NCBI GenBank assembly: GCA_016808115.1
Contig: JAEQBH010006818.1
Location: 124,001 to 188,000, forward strand
Source: Tetrastigma voinierianum
Taxonomy: Eukaryota; Streptophyta; Magnoliopsida; Vitales; Vitaceae
Reading direction: 5' to 3'
DNA length: 64,000 nt
The position numbers and the translations under genes were made by a program. The notes under the pieces are model-generated. The model made no database searches. It saw only the letters and a list, made by a program, of their open reading frames with translations, and was not told where the DNA came from. How positions within the stretch are numbered: the first letter of the stretch is position 1; each line of letters opens with the position of its first letter. Of this stretch, positions 22,290-33,439 are shown piece after piece.

Positions 22290-24802
22290 GATGATGATGA
22301 TGAGGAAAATGAGAAGGAAGATGATGATGTCTATATGTATCCGGCTGACATGAACCCTGACGAGCAAGCTGACTATCGAGCAGCATGTCGTGCATCTAAA
22401 GCTAGTGAATGGAATCGACAACAAGAAGAAGGGTTTATGAGAGTCAAAAGAAAAATTGGTAAATCTTTTAACTTAAATTCATTATTATAGTATAAATGGA
22501 TTTACAAACATTTCTAATATATATAATTGCACAAGGTGAGCCTTCACAATCACATCCAACTGATTCAATAAGACGCATGCAAAGATCTCAAAGTGTGAGA
22601 CAATCGGATCCATCACCACCTCTTGCTCCATCCTTATACAAATCTTCGGCAGCAAGACAAAAGAGTATTAAAAATATTTTTAAAGGAGGTGCAATCAAAT
22701 AAACGATGGGCCGATTAATCAGTAAATTCTTCATATATGAGAGCGTTGCGCCTTACAAAGCAAACTCTCACTACTTCAAAAACATGATTGTTGGTGCTCC
22801 GACAATTTGGTAATAATCCGTTTTCAATTTCTAATAACATTATTATCTTACATTATAGTTGCAAACCATATAATTATTTACTTTAACTTATAGGCATGGG
22901 AATAGAGCCACCCTCTCCATATAAAATAAAAAACAAATATTTAGATATGAAGTATAAAGACATGGAAGATTATGTGAATCTCCAAATAGAGAAATGGAAG
23001 ACCTATGAGTGCACAATTATGTGTGATGGATGGACCGGTCCCACGAAATTGAAAGCATCATTAATTTCATGGTATATTGTAAAAGGCTTCACAATTTTTT
23101 TCTTAAATGCTGTTGATGCATCGGATAATGCCGAACAACGAAATACATTTATAGTTTGTTGAAGGACGTGATAAAGGAAGTTGGTGAAGCAAATGTTATG
23201 CAAATTGTTACAGATAATGGATCAGCGTTTGTGAAGGCTGGGAAATTGTTAATGAAGAAGTATAATTTATATTGGATTCCATGTGCAACACATTGCATTG
23301 ACCTTATGTTTGAAGATATTAGTAAACGAGAAAGTGTTTTCAACTTGATTACCAATGCACGAAAGATCCTGACTTCTTCTCTGATCATGGTTGGTTGCTT
23401 GCAACAATGAGAAAGGTTTGTGGTGAAGATATTGTGCATCCAGGGGCAACAAGATTTGCGACAAATTACATCGCCCTAGAAAGTCTTCTAAAAAAGAGAG
23501 CTGATTTTAAGAAGATCTTTATTAATGATGAATGGGCTTCTCACAAGCTTAGTCGAACGACCGTTGGACGTGAGGTTGAAGGACTCATGTTTAATCATCC
23601 ATATTAGGAGAAGATCGCCAACCTAGTGTTAATCTATGAGGCACTTCGCATTGTTGATTCCGAAATCATCCCAACAATGCCATTTGTGTATGAGTTGATT
23701 CAATTGATGAAGCAAAATTTACATGCACTCAAAGCTAAAGAATGGGTCAAAAAAATCATCATAGATTGTTGGGATAAAACCCTCAAACATCCCTCTTCCT
23801 ATAAGCGTTAACTATTCAATATCATAATAACTTTTAATGCAATTTTCCTTTTATCACATACTAATTCTAAATCACTTTTGTAGCATATTATCTTAATCCA
23901 AGATTTCAATATAAACTTGAAGTTAGTAGTGACCTGAGCTACTCCAAGCTGTTCATGAAGTATTTGGAAAATTATCTTCTACTACTAAAGGTCTTGATAA
24001 TATTAGAAATGAGGTACATCAATAGGTTATATTTCTAATTAATTGATTCAATTTATTTGGTTACACTTACACATATATTGATTTGACAAGTTCATGTTGA
24101 ATTCATAGCTTATAATGTTTCGAGATACCAAAAGGGGATTCGGTGATTGAGCATCAATAGCATCAAGAGATTTTATGGTTCCTGGTGAGTGTTGTTTCTC
24201 ATGAAATGTTTAAAAGTAAAATCCATTACCATGTTATTATTAGATTTTGAATGTTAGTAATTTTTATTATAGCTGAATGGTGGTTTATGTATGGAAACCA
24301 CGCTCCCACATTTAGGAATTTGGCCCTTAAGGTTCTTTCTCAAACTGCATCATCTTCAGCATGTGAGAGAAATTGGAGCACACATTTGCTTTGATACATA
24401 CAAAACAAAGAAATTAGCTAGCTTACCCTCGGCTCCAACAATTAGTTTTTTGTTACTACAACATGAAACTAAAGATACGAGATATGCAAGCAGAGACCGA
24501 TAAAGTTGCTGAAAAAAATTACCTTGATTTACTTGACATTTCAGCCAAGTTTGGTGAAGAAGAGGATAATCAATTATTCCAATGGGTTAGACCTCTCCAT
24601 TTAGATGATGAAAAAGGAAATCCTGATGCATGAATTGTTGCACATGTTCTTGAAGCAGGTGTTGATGTTGAACGAGTTTTATCTGAAGAAGTTCATAGTG
24701 AAAGTTTCAGTCAAGACACTAGAGACTCATTTAAGCCCGTTGTCACTTCTCGACCCTCTTTTGATTCAAGTGTTGAACATCTTAGTAGACCTAGTTTTGC
24801 TA
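22290..24802 (+). pseudogene. hAT transposase, 3' part, DUF659 and dimerisation domains
   Basis: Continues the gene begun at 11764. It opens with an acidic run, then DVYMYPADMNPDEQADYR and ASKASEWNRQQEEGF; a likely intron about 22460-22532; SIKNIFKGG (22660); then DUF659 from 22896 with MEDYVNLQIEKWKTYECTI and CDGWTGPTK. The catalytic triad can be located: Asp in CDGWT (about 23025), Asp in VTDNGSAF (23213-23215), Glu in SACERNWS (24365-24367). Further blocks are WIPCATHCIDLMFEDI, GATRFATNYIALESLL and, for dimerisation, FRNLALKVLSQTASSSACER. Frameshifts at about 23160, 23400, 23600 and 24400 and several stops make it inactive. The end is cut close to the stop by the Athila LTR. Confidence 0.9.
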
Positions 24803-24807
24803 GTACT

Positions 24808-25908
24808 TGATGAGTCTTAAAATCATATATTTTTAATCCATTTTTCTGGCATGTTTTTAGTACTTTCAGCTCTATTTGTATGCCAAATTATGGAACATTC
24901 ACCAACTTTGTGTTTTGCAGGTGCTAATTGAAAAGGGAGAGAAAACAAACAGAAAAGAAGCGAAAAATTGGAAATTGCAGCAGTCTTTGTCGCGACATAG
25001 TTTTTGTATGTCGTGACACAATTTCAAGAAGGCTAAAAGAATTATGTCATAGCTAGCAACTAAATGTCACAACAAAGCTTAGAGGCATAACTCAAGGCTG
25101 AAGCATTAGTTTTCATGACATAGGGTTTTTTACGTCACGACATTGCGAAGAAGATTATGAAAAAGAAAGTGGCATCGCGATAGTCCTTAACTTTGTCATG
25201 ACAATGATCAAGGTAGAAGAGCAAAGGAACATTATGTGACAATAAATCCTCTACATCCTTGACGGAAAATGTTAAGAATGTAACACAAATCGAAAGCTAA
25301 AACCAAAGTGTTTTTATATTGCGAAAAAGTTTGCATAACCAAGCCGACTCAAGGAGAATTTCTATTCTGACAAAGAAAATTATGTCGCGACATAATATTA
25401 AAAAATTCACAACTAAGAGCAACAAAATCTCTATCACGACAAAAAGTTATTTACATCGCACGACAAAAAAAACATGAAGGAGGTAGATTCTGCTACATTT
25501 GCGATAAGAATTTGAAGAAAAACAAGAGGAGTGGCGACAAAGAAATTCATGTTGTGACATAGTGAAGAATTGAAGGCAGAAGCTCTGTCGCGACAAAGAA
25601 ATTTTATGTCGCGACAATAAAAGCTATAGAATAAGATAATTATGTCGCGACAGAATAAAATTAGGTTGCGACAAAAATTTAAGAAGAAGCTGAGAGATTG
25701 ACGAGGAAATATGTCGTAATGAGATTTCTATGTCGCGACTATCTATTTCAGTGATCGTAAAATTAGAAAAGAAAGTATGTGACCAAGGAGTTTCCTGTCG
25801 CGATAGAAATTGATAAGGACTCAAAAAAATCCTATCGCGATAGAGAAAACTATGTCGTGACCGAGTTAATAGGTTGAAAAGGAAAATGTTTGTCGCGACA
25901 AGAAAAAT
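24808..25908 (+). repeat. Athila LTR A, left part
   Basis: Starts TGATGAGTCTTAAA four codons after the last hAT similarity. Contains many exact TGTCGCGACA copies (24989, 25383, 25586, 25607, 25643 and 25891 among them) and decayed forms. It stops at gaaaaat, where the second chromovirus begins. Matches LTR B from 39370 and LTR C from 60316. Confidence 0.9.
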
Positions 25909-26654
25909 TGTAACACCCAAAAAATACCCTATAATTTTTATAATAATTTTATTATATATTCCTAGTATAAATTGAGCAAATTTGAGTTTTCCCGACGATA
26001 AATTGTGAAATGTGGAAATGAATATGTGAGCATATGATTAAATGTTATATGCTAAAATAAGAAATTGATTGAACCCTAAAATAAACCAAAGTGTAAAAAT
26101 GGCAAAAATGGAAAATTGTAAAATGAGGACCTAAGGGTCAAATTATAAGCCTAAATGCTAATGTAGAAATAAATGATGATGATTGCAAACTAAGAGGCTA
26201 AACAAGTTTTAAGTAAGAAAAAATAGAAAAGCGGATTTAATGAACAAGCGAGCCATGACCTTAGGGTGAAATGAGGCGAAGGCATATTTGGTCTTAGAAT
26301 GCCATTGTGCGAACGTATTTGAGAGAGGAGAGTGAGAGGAGAAGGCTGGGTTTGAGAAAACCAAGGGTTTTTTGTAGGAGATCTTCCTACATGCAGTTCA
26401 AGTGATCGGGGAGAAAGAAGGAAGCTGAGAGCGAAAGTTTCAAGAGATTGAGTATGAACACAAGCCTAGAAAGTTGTATTTGATGTTTTTAGGTTAGAAA
26501 ACACTAATAATCCATCCATGGGTTTGCTCATGGTTGGTTTTAGGATGATATTAGGATGTTATTGGGAGTGATTCCCATGTTTTGTTTGGGATTTTGAGAG
26601 TTTTTGGAGGAAATCGCAAGGAGAAGAAAGCGGAAATGCGGGCAAAAATCGAGC

Positions 26655-26800
26655 TCCTACGCCATGGCGTGGGATACCCTCGCCACAGTGAGGCCGAGGT
26701 GCCAAAATGGAACCCCTCGGGTACGCCGAGGTGTAGCAAAGCTACGTCGTGGTGAAGGCCTATGCCGCAGCGTAGCAGTGCTACGTCGCGGCGTAGATAC
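26655..26800. promoter_or_regulatory. GC-rich block of CTACG/CGTAG inverted motifs
   Basis: An abruptly GC-rich island in an AT-rich LTR, with repeated ctacg and cgtag words. The best copy is CTACGTCGCGGCGTAG at 26781-26796, one base from a perfect palindrome. A similar block is at 62870-62990 in the related LTR, with CTATCGCGGCGTAG at 62965-62978. Role unknown. Confidence 0.5.
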
Positions 26801-27411
26801 AGTTCACAACGAGCAATTTTCAGATTTTTGTTTTCGAACACCTTGTATTCATACACTGATAGTTTAAGGACCCTAATAAATGATTAATGGGGGTTCAAAT
26901 AAGGATAAAACTAAATGAAAAACGTATCGTACCTCGTTGCCTCGGCAAAGCGAGTTCGTCTTTGGGCAGACTTATTGTCTTAACCTAAAACCATTAACAA
27001 AGATTAATTGTCATTCACTAAAAATGTATAATAAAGGTTTATCCACTAAGAGTGGCGTAATTGTTATTGACTAGGAACGGCTGAGGATCACCTAACCTAG
27101 GACCGAGATCGGAGGTAAGGAAATGATAGCTGACAGCTTCGGTTAGTTCTTCGGACCTCTATTCTGATTCAAGTATTGTTAGTTCTTTGTTCACCGTAAT
27201 TATATTCATATTTTAGGTGTTTGGTAATTACTAAATAAACCTGAAATGAGTATATCCTTGAAATGATATTGAAAGTGCATATGAATTTGAAAATGTTGAT
27301 ATTTGAAATGTTTGACAATTAATTGTATGTGTAGTGATTAATTAGTTGTAGCGAATTAGTCGATTGTAACATCTTGGGAATTGAATCGATATATGGGCGA
27401 CCCGACATGGC

Positions 27412-27577
27412 GGGATGCGCAATCGGCATCCCGGATCCTTGATGGTATGGCATTGTTAAAATGTCCCACTTGGCAGGATGCACCAATCGGCATCCGTCAT
27501 GATGGGAGACCGAAATTGTTAAATGTGTAAGCACATTACTGAATGACAAAAAGGATGGGATTCACCGAACGGAATCC
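27412..27577. repeat. three hairpin units GGATGC-loop-GCATCC
   Basis: Unit 1 has stem GGGATGC/GCATCCC (27412-27418, 27426-27432). Unit 2 has GGATGC/GCATCC (27476-27481, 27490-27495). Unit 3 has GGATTC/GAATCC (27558-27563, 27572-27577). Loops are 7-8 bases and similar. The fifth pair changes from G-C to T-A with both arms altered, so pairing is kept. Confidence 0.75.
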
Positions 27578-28394
27578 GTCATGAATGTGAATTGTATAGA
27601 CAAAGTGAAATAAGAAACTTTGATGAGTGAAAATGAGATTTTTAAACTAAACACATCTTTAAAGGTGTATGCTTGAATCTTATAAATTGAATTGTTAAAT
27701 GATTTGTTGCCTATGAAAATGCATATTTATAAATGAAAATTGATGAGCGAAGTAAATTGATAGTATGTGAAAATGAATAAGCATGAGTATTGTTTTACAT
27801 TGATCATGAATGAAGTAAAAAGTATGGTTTAATATAAAAGCATGTATTATATTAAACTGAATTTGAGAAATAGGACCGTATAGAACCACTAAACATAGAA
27901 ATTGTAGCATGTAGTTTTTTAGCTATGCTTTCGGGTATGGAAAGAAGGCGAAACGAAACAGTCGCTAGAGAAAGTTGCGGTGTATAAGTATATACCCCGT
28001 CATATGCATATCATTTCTTTTGAACATGTGATATTTTATGAACAAAAGATTTAATCTCTAAACTATTGTTTTGTATATCATTTTGTACAGGCATGATACG
28101 CCATTTTGTAAACATGTTGTATATAAGTAAATGTGTATGGGCCTACCATTTGAAATTCTTTCACGTAATTGAAAACTCTAAAATAAAATGATGTAAATAA
28201 AATGTTTTGATAAGATAAATGAAAACGGTCGAGTAATAAGACTCGGTTGGATCGAGTCATTATAATCAGGTCGGGGATTCGAGGTCGGTACTTTTGAAAA
28301 AAAAACGAGATAAATAAAGAAATTAAGCGAGCATCCGGAACGGTTCGGATGCGCCCAATCGGGTTGGGTAGGAAGGGGAGGTGCTACAGTTTAG

Positions 28395-28407
28395 TGGTAT
28401 AAGAGCC
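28395..28407 (+). promoter_or_regulatory. primer binding site, initiator tRNA-Met type
   Basis: Reads TGGTATAAGAGCC, one base from TGGTATCAGAGCC, six bases after the LTR end. Confidence 0.85.
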
Positions 28408-28639
28408 TAAGTTTAGGCGTTTCTGGAAAAAGACCCTAAACGATTTTGTGAAAGGATTTTGAAAATGGTATTTGACATACATTGCATTTGCATATGAAGG
28501 ATGACATAACTCTAACGCGGATCATGTCAGTCTTAATAGGTAAGCATGGATGGTTGCGAATTGCCCATAAGTCGAAAGGTGACCCGGGGAAATCGTCTGA
28601 TAGTCTGGTAGTGTGGTAGGTGAATGACATCTCATGATC

Positions 28640-29760
28640 CACTAGTAAAATGAATCGAAACAAGTGGCGGGAGAGTCTTATGGGTATCCTCACGTTGATT
28701 AGCTTCGAACTTTTCAAAGAGCGAGCAACCAGCTCTGATTATAGTAGCGATCAGCCATTGAGAGAATGGTAAGGTATCGACCGATAGACTTTCTTTGAAA
28801 GAAAGAAGATGAGCCTTCAATGGCAGAGAATTGGCTCGAGAGAACCGAGCGAATGCTTGTGCAAATGCATTGAACATCGAAAGAGAAGTTAGAATGTGAG
28901 ACCTCACTACTACAGGATGAGAGGTGGGTTCCGTGACTAGGACCGCACCACCAGAGAGAGTTACATGGAGGTTCTTCTTGGATGAGTTCAAGAAGCATTA
29001 TGTGGGTCGCATCTATTTAATGATATCACGACAAGAGTTTCATAATGCGAAACAAAGGCAATTAAGTGTAGCAGAGATATTTAAGAAAATTCACAGTTGA
29101 ACAAGTATGCTCTCGAGATGCTAATGCTTGAAGAAGAGAAGTGCGTATAAGTTTGAAGACGGCTAAATGATATGTCGAGCCATGTCACAGGATTTTGCTA
29201 TGATGATTTCTCCGAATCATGACATGTGCTCTAAATAATGGAACAGTAAAGAAAAAGGAAAATGGAAATAAAAGATAGAAAACGAGGAAAGAAAAATCTC
29301 GTCGGTCGAGTGCTCATCGGCGAGTAGAGTAGAGATTTAGGGGACCCTGAGGTTCAGTCAACTACAGCTCAGTAGATAGAGAGACTATTCTACCCGGCCT
29401 AGTCGAGTACTGAAGTGCATAAGGAGGTGCTTCTAGAGGAATGAAGATGTTCCTCGTTGTTCTCGATGTGGGAGAAGACACGAGGAGAGTGTTGGAAGTG
29501 ACGGTGCTTGCTTGGGTTGTGGATCATGGAGCCTGAGATATGAAATTATATAAGGGCACATCCCTTCACGCACCTTGCCAGACGGGGCAATGATTTATCG
29601 AATATAAGAGCAGCAAAGTGTTGCATCAGAGGTGTTCGAGACAAGGGACACGGACTTTGGAGTAGGCAAGATGGTCGTGCTCAGGTTGGAGCATATCTTG
29701 ATGAAAGTAGTAGAATCTGAGCGCATATGTGATAGTCCATAATTTTACTATCTTTGATAC
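28640..29760 (+). pseudogene. gag of chromovirus 2
   Basis: Capsid remnant. The readable block DEFKKHYVGRIYLMISRQEF with AKQRQLSVAEIFKKI lies at about 28980-29095, corresponding to the conserved EFKKRF...R..EF..L.QG..SV.EY stretch of chromoviral gag. Before and after it the frame is broken many times, and no intact zinc knuckle can be read, although Cys codons cluster near 29440-29530. Confidence 0.65.
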
Positions 29761-30971
29761 TTTTATGCATGCATTGATAGATCGAGGATCGACTCATTCA
29801 TTACCATATGTCGCGACATACCCGGCTTGGATAATTTACCAAGAAGTGGCAAGGCATGACATCTTGGTGACAGGGCGCTGGACATAGTGTTATTGTGAAT
29901 AAAGTATACAAGATTGTCCTATCAAAATAAGAGAATATGAATTTCTAGGAGACTTGATAGAGTTATCCTTGAAAATTTGATGTGACATGGGGATGGGTAC
30001 AGTTATCCACGACACGAAAGCGATAATAGTCAATTGTAGAATGAAAAGAGTAACAGCGTTAAGAACACCGAATGAGGGTTCAGAAGTAACTTTTCTGTTG
30101 ATGAGGTCAAATACCTCTGTCTGTGTTATTGTGTATTACTGGGTAATGGTGTGAAAGGATGTGAAGCTATTTGGCTTGTGTGATTGAAATGGAAAAGGCA
30201 GAGGCCTAGTGTATCCAATATCCCTACCGTTAGTGACTTTCTGGACGTGTTTCCAGAAGAGGTTCCAGGATTGCCTCCACAGAGGGAGATTGAGTTTGCT
30301 ATCGACGTTGTACCAAGTGCCACACCGGTATCCATAACACCGTACCGAATGGCTATGTTGGAGTTAAAAGAATTGAAATTGCAGTTGCAAGAACTGTTAG
30401 AAAAGGGATTTATTCATCTGAGTATATCACCATGGGAGCTCAGGTAACTTTGTTAAAAAAATCATGATACACACCGTCGGGTAGTGTTAGAAGCTTTGAG
30501 AAAAGAAAGGTTATATGAAAAACTGAGCGAATGTGAGTTTTGGTTGAATGAAGTGTCCTTTCTTAGGCACATTGTATCAAATGAAGGAATTCGAGTGAAT
30601 CCAAAGAAAATAGAAGTGGTTGTTGAATGGAAGCCACCAAGAAATGTTACAGAAGTGAGTAGTTTCTTGGGACTGGCAAGTTACTATAGAAGATTCGTTA
30701 AGGGGTTTTCTATGGCTGATCCGATGGCGAAATGCTCGAGAAAAATGTAAGAAATGTAGATAGGTGAAAAATGTCAAATAAGTTTTGATAAGTTCAAAAG
30801 CGTTTTAATAGCGAACTTAGCAAGTTCTTACTCAGCAAACCTACGGTAAAGAATATGTGGTATTTAGCGATGCATCATTAAATGGACTCGGATGTGTCCT
30901 TATGCAAGAGGGTAAGGTGGTAGCTTATGCTTCAAGACAGTTGAAGCCACATGAAAAGAACTATGTTGCAA
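29760..30971 (+). pseudogene. protease, reverse transcriptase and RNase H of chromovirus 2, RT core deleted
   Basis: Protease near 29787: IDRGSTHS, where the family has D-S/T-G, so the active-site motif is altered; then MKRVTALRTPNEGSEVTF (about 30040-30095). RT opens with IPTVSDFLDVFPEEVPGLPP and ELKLQLQELLEKGFIHLSIS (30205-30425). After FVKK (about 30460) it jumps to HDTHRRVVLEALRKERLYEK (from about 30468), so roughly a hundred residues including the YxDD site are missing. Next come LGLASYYRRFVKGFSMADP (30670-30725) and RNase H with EYVVFSDASLNGLGCVLMQ (30848-30905) and YASRQLKPHEKNY. The frame ends in the 3' LTR remnant at 30972. Confidence 0.85.
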
Positions 30972-31065
30972 CACTTTTGAAAAAAAAAAGATAAATAAAA
31001 AGAATTAAACGAGCATCTGGAACCGAGTTTGGATCCTGTCGGTTGGATCGGAAAGGGTGCTCTGA
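30972..31065 (+). repeat. remnant of the 3' LTR of chromovirus 2
   Basis: Matches the last about 100 bp of the 5' LTR (28288-28388): acttttgaaaaaaa, gagcatc.gga.c, ggttggat.gga..gg.gct. It is fused directly to RNase H, so integrase and most of this LTR were lost in one deletion. Confidence 0.8.
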
Positions 31066-32788
31066 AACATAAATATGATGGGCTCAGAAAAGGACATGAA
31101 GCTGGTTGCAAACATATTTGGTGTCGTGACACAATACATTCTGATTGCCAAGAACAAGACTACTACACGAAACTCTGCTCCTTGAGAATTCAAGAATGAG
31201 CTTAGAAGAATAGACCTTGTGGCGCATGCTACGCAGGCGAAAACTCTGTCATGATAGAATTTTCTATGTCACGACAGAGTGACCAATTTGGGCTAGAATT
31301 TTGGGCATCCACAACGCAATTAATGAAGTATGGCCCAACATTAGGAAGTCTATAAATAGACGCATCGAGCCTTGTGTCACGACTTAAGCAACTACAGGAC
31401 GTCTAGGTAGTTGAGGACTCTTGTATTGCTTATTTTTCTTTTATTTTTATTTTATTTTCTTTTTAGTAGAGTTAGTTTCAGTAGAGTTTCAATGTAGATT
31501 TTAGTTGGTATTCTTTTTAGATTTTTGGATTTGGGTATTTAACTAAAGTGTAACTTCGAGTTGGAGTTTGTTTATAGAATCATCTTTCTCATTACTGTCT
31601 GATTTCAAATGGAGGATGAAAGGTTTTTGGAGTTCATTATTTCGGTTTAGTTTCATGATTTGATGAATTTTCACGATTAGTTAGTCAGCGATATGAGTTG
31701 AACCCCGATTTTGAAAAGCTAAGCTTTCTAGAAATGAATTGGCTTGATGATATTCATTTTATGCATAAGGTGAGCATGTAATTAGAGGTGTGATTTATTG
31801 ATTGATATTGTTCTTGAATTTATTTGATTACGATCTTGTCTGGTGTACTTAACGAGTCCGATATCTTGCTCGATTTCGGGGAGGCCCTCACAAAAGTGAC
31901 ACGAAGTGGAGAATCCTGAGAGTATAAAGCTGTTCTTTGTATGTATGGTAGACTAATACTAAGGAAGTAATGAACTCTTATTGGTTACTCAAATATATCA
32001 CCAACTTACTCGTAATTTGAGGATAGTTGAATGAAGTATCAGTTTAATCAATCAGAGGTTTCTTCTCTTTCTGCTGAATTGATTATGATCCCGTGTTAGC
32101 AAGGATCTAATCAAGGAGATGGAAATTTTCATCAAAAATGAAGGATGAGGTGTCAATCAAATTGGAAGGCTTTGATATAATACAGTAGAGCGAGGAATTC
32201 TCGATCTTAAGATATGAGGTATGAAATGCGAGAGGAAAAATACTTAAATCTAATAAAGAGGGTTACAAATTACAAGTAACTAGCTAAAATCATGTCTCAT
32301 AAATGAATATGAACCTTTAATCAGTGAAAAGTATGGTTAAGGGAGTAATCCAAACTATACTACCATGCATCTTGACAAACTCAATTTTCCAATTTAAGGC
32401 TGAGATATGAATCGATAAGATGAAGAAATTGATTATCATTCATTGATCAATATTCAGTTTTGTCTCACTCAGTAAATTCCCAAACCCATTTTTATTAAAA
32501 ATTATTTTGATGTATATTAAGGAATTGAATCTAGGACTAAAATTCTTTTTAGTCATCTAATCATCATAACAGTAGATTTCAAATAGTAATGATCTTGAGT
32601 AGTTGGGGTAATTAGTCTTTTGATTTATCATCATTCCTCGTGGGAACGATATCTAGACTTTAAACATCCACTTTTATTACTTGTACGACCTGTGCATGCG
32701 ATAATCAAGACCCATTTCGATTTTTAATGAATACATTTTACTAAAGGAGCGAATCACTCTTTTCATCTACATAAGCATCTGTGTAACA
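31066..32788 (+). repeat. Athila LTR A, right part
   Basis: Resumes the LTR interrupted at 25908. aaggacatgaagctggttgc matches LTR B at 40523 and LTR C at 61437. It has a TATA box, the transcribed region with tttagtagagttagtttcag and the terminus gtgtaaca. Confidence 0.85.
31351..31358 (+). promoter_or_regulatory. TATA box of Athila LTR A
   Basis: TATAAATA within gtctataaatagacgc. LTR C has the same element at 61724-61731; in LTR B it is decayed (tcataataga, 40811-40820). The position after the palindrome array and before a conserved T-rich region fits a U3/R boundary. Confidence 0.7.
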
Positions 32789-32794
32789 AGTTTT

Positions 32795-32812
32795 TGGCAC
32801 CATTTCCAGGGG
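32795..32812 (+). promoter_or_regulatory. primer binding site, tRNA-Asp type, copy 1
   Basis: TGGCACCATTTCCAGGGG just inside LTR A, a diverged form of the Athila site complementary to tRNA-Asp. Confidence 0.7.
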
Positions 32813-32978
32813 CTGAATAGCTCTTAAGTGGCGGTACCATAAATTTGGCATTCTGGCTAACATCATCGGTTAATTACTTGTAACAGTTTTTATTGTCGTT
32901 GTGAATTATTAGCTAATAGTCCTTTGGTAATAGTGTTATTGATTTATGTTTATATATAAAAAGGTCTTAACAAGTTTT

Positions 32979-32996
32979 TGGCGCTATTGCCGGAGA
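32979..32996 (+). promoter_or_regulatory. second PBS-like site
   Basis: TGGCGCTATTGCCGGAGA, 184 bp after the first and closer to the tRNA-Asp complement. Both copies are preceded by aacaagtttt. The same doubling is seen after LTR B. Confidence 0.65.
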
Positions 32997-33439
32997 TTGA
33001 TTGATGAATTTAGATATCAATATTCTAACCAAAAAGGGATTTACTAATTTGGACATTTTTCTTTATTATTATAAATTTCAGAAAATCACAAAAACAGTTT
33101 TAATAGCAGTAGCTGAAGAAGCTACTAAATTTTTTCTATGAGCTTAAATAAAGATAACTGTATTCTACAAAATTCATTTGATCTTAGTGTGTTTCTATTT
33201 CAGGAAGATTTTAAATGCATAGAAAACTAGAAACAAATTTCTTTGCCTCACAGAAAAAATAGAGAACTCTTGAAGATCCTTTAAGGCATATCACAAGTGC
33301 GGGGAATCGAGAAGTATGGCAAATCAAGAGAAGAGTATGACTATTCGGAAGAAGAAGAAGAAGCGAGGAAAATTTATCAGGTTAATCTTGTGGAGGACTT
33401 TTGGAGCTTATTATCTAAGAGGAGTACTGTGTGAGACGA
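32997..33439 (+). other. leader before gag
   Basis: AT-rich, noncoding sequence between primer site and gag. A GA-rich stretch (33340-33370) directly precedes the first gag similarity. Confidence 0.5.

Larger units (their letters stand above)
25909..28388 (+). repeat. 5' LTR of chromovirus 2
   Basis: Begins TGTAACACCC, ends GGTGCTACA, and is followed six bases later by the PBS. Contains a GC-rich block (26655-26800) with CTACG..CGTAG inverted motifs and a hairpin repeat series (27412-27577). Related to the LTR starting at 62030 (TGTAACACCTC). Confidence 0.85.
25909..31065 (+). mobile_element. chromovirus 2 nested in Athila LTR A
   Basis: Inserted into the Athila LTR: the interrupted LTR resumes at 31066 in register with LTRs B and C. 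It has a 5' LTR of 2,480 bp beginning TGTAACACCC, an iMet-type PBS, gag, protease, RT and part of RNase H. RNase H then jumps directly into the last 94 bp of the 3' LTR, so integrase and most of the 3' LTR are deleted. The flanks aaaat and aacat are a plausible imperfect target duplication. Protein blocks match Tekay-like chromoviruses. Confidence 0.85.

Noticed and set aside
29809..29818. TGTCGCGACA within the chromovirus 2 protease
   Set aside because: A single isolated copy in coding sequence; probably chance and not part of an array.
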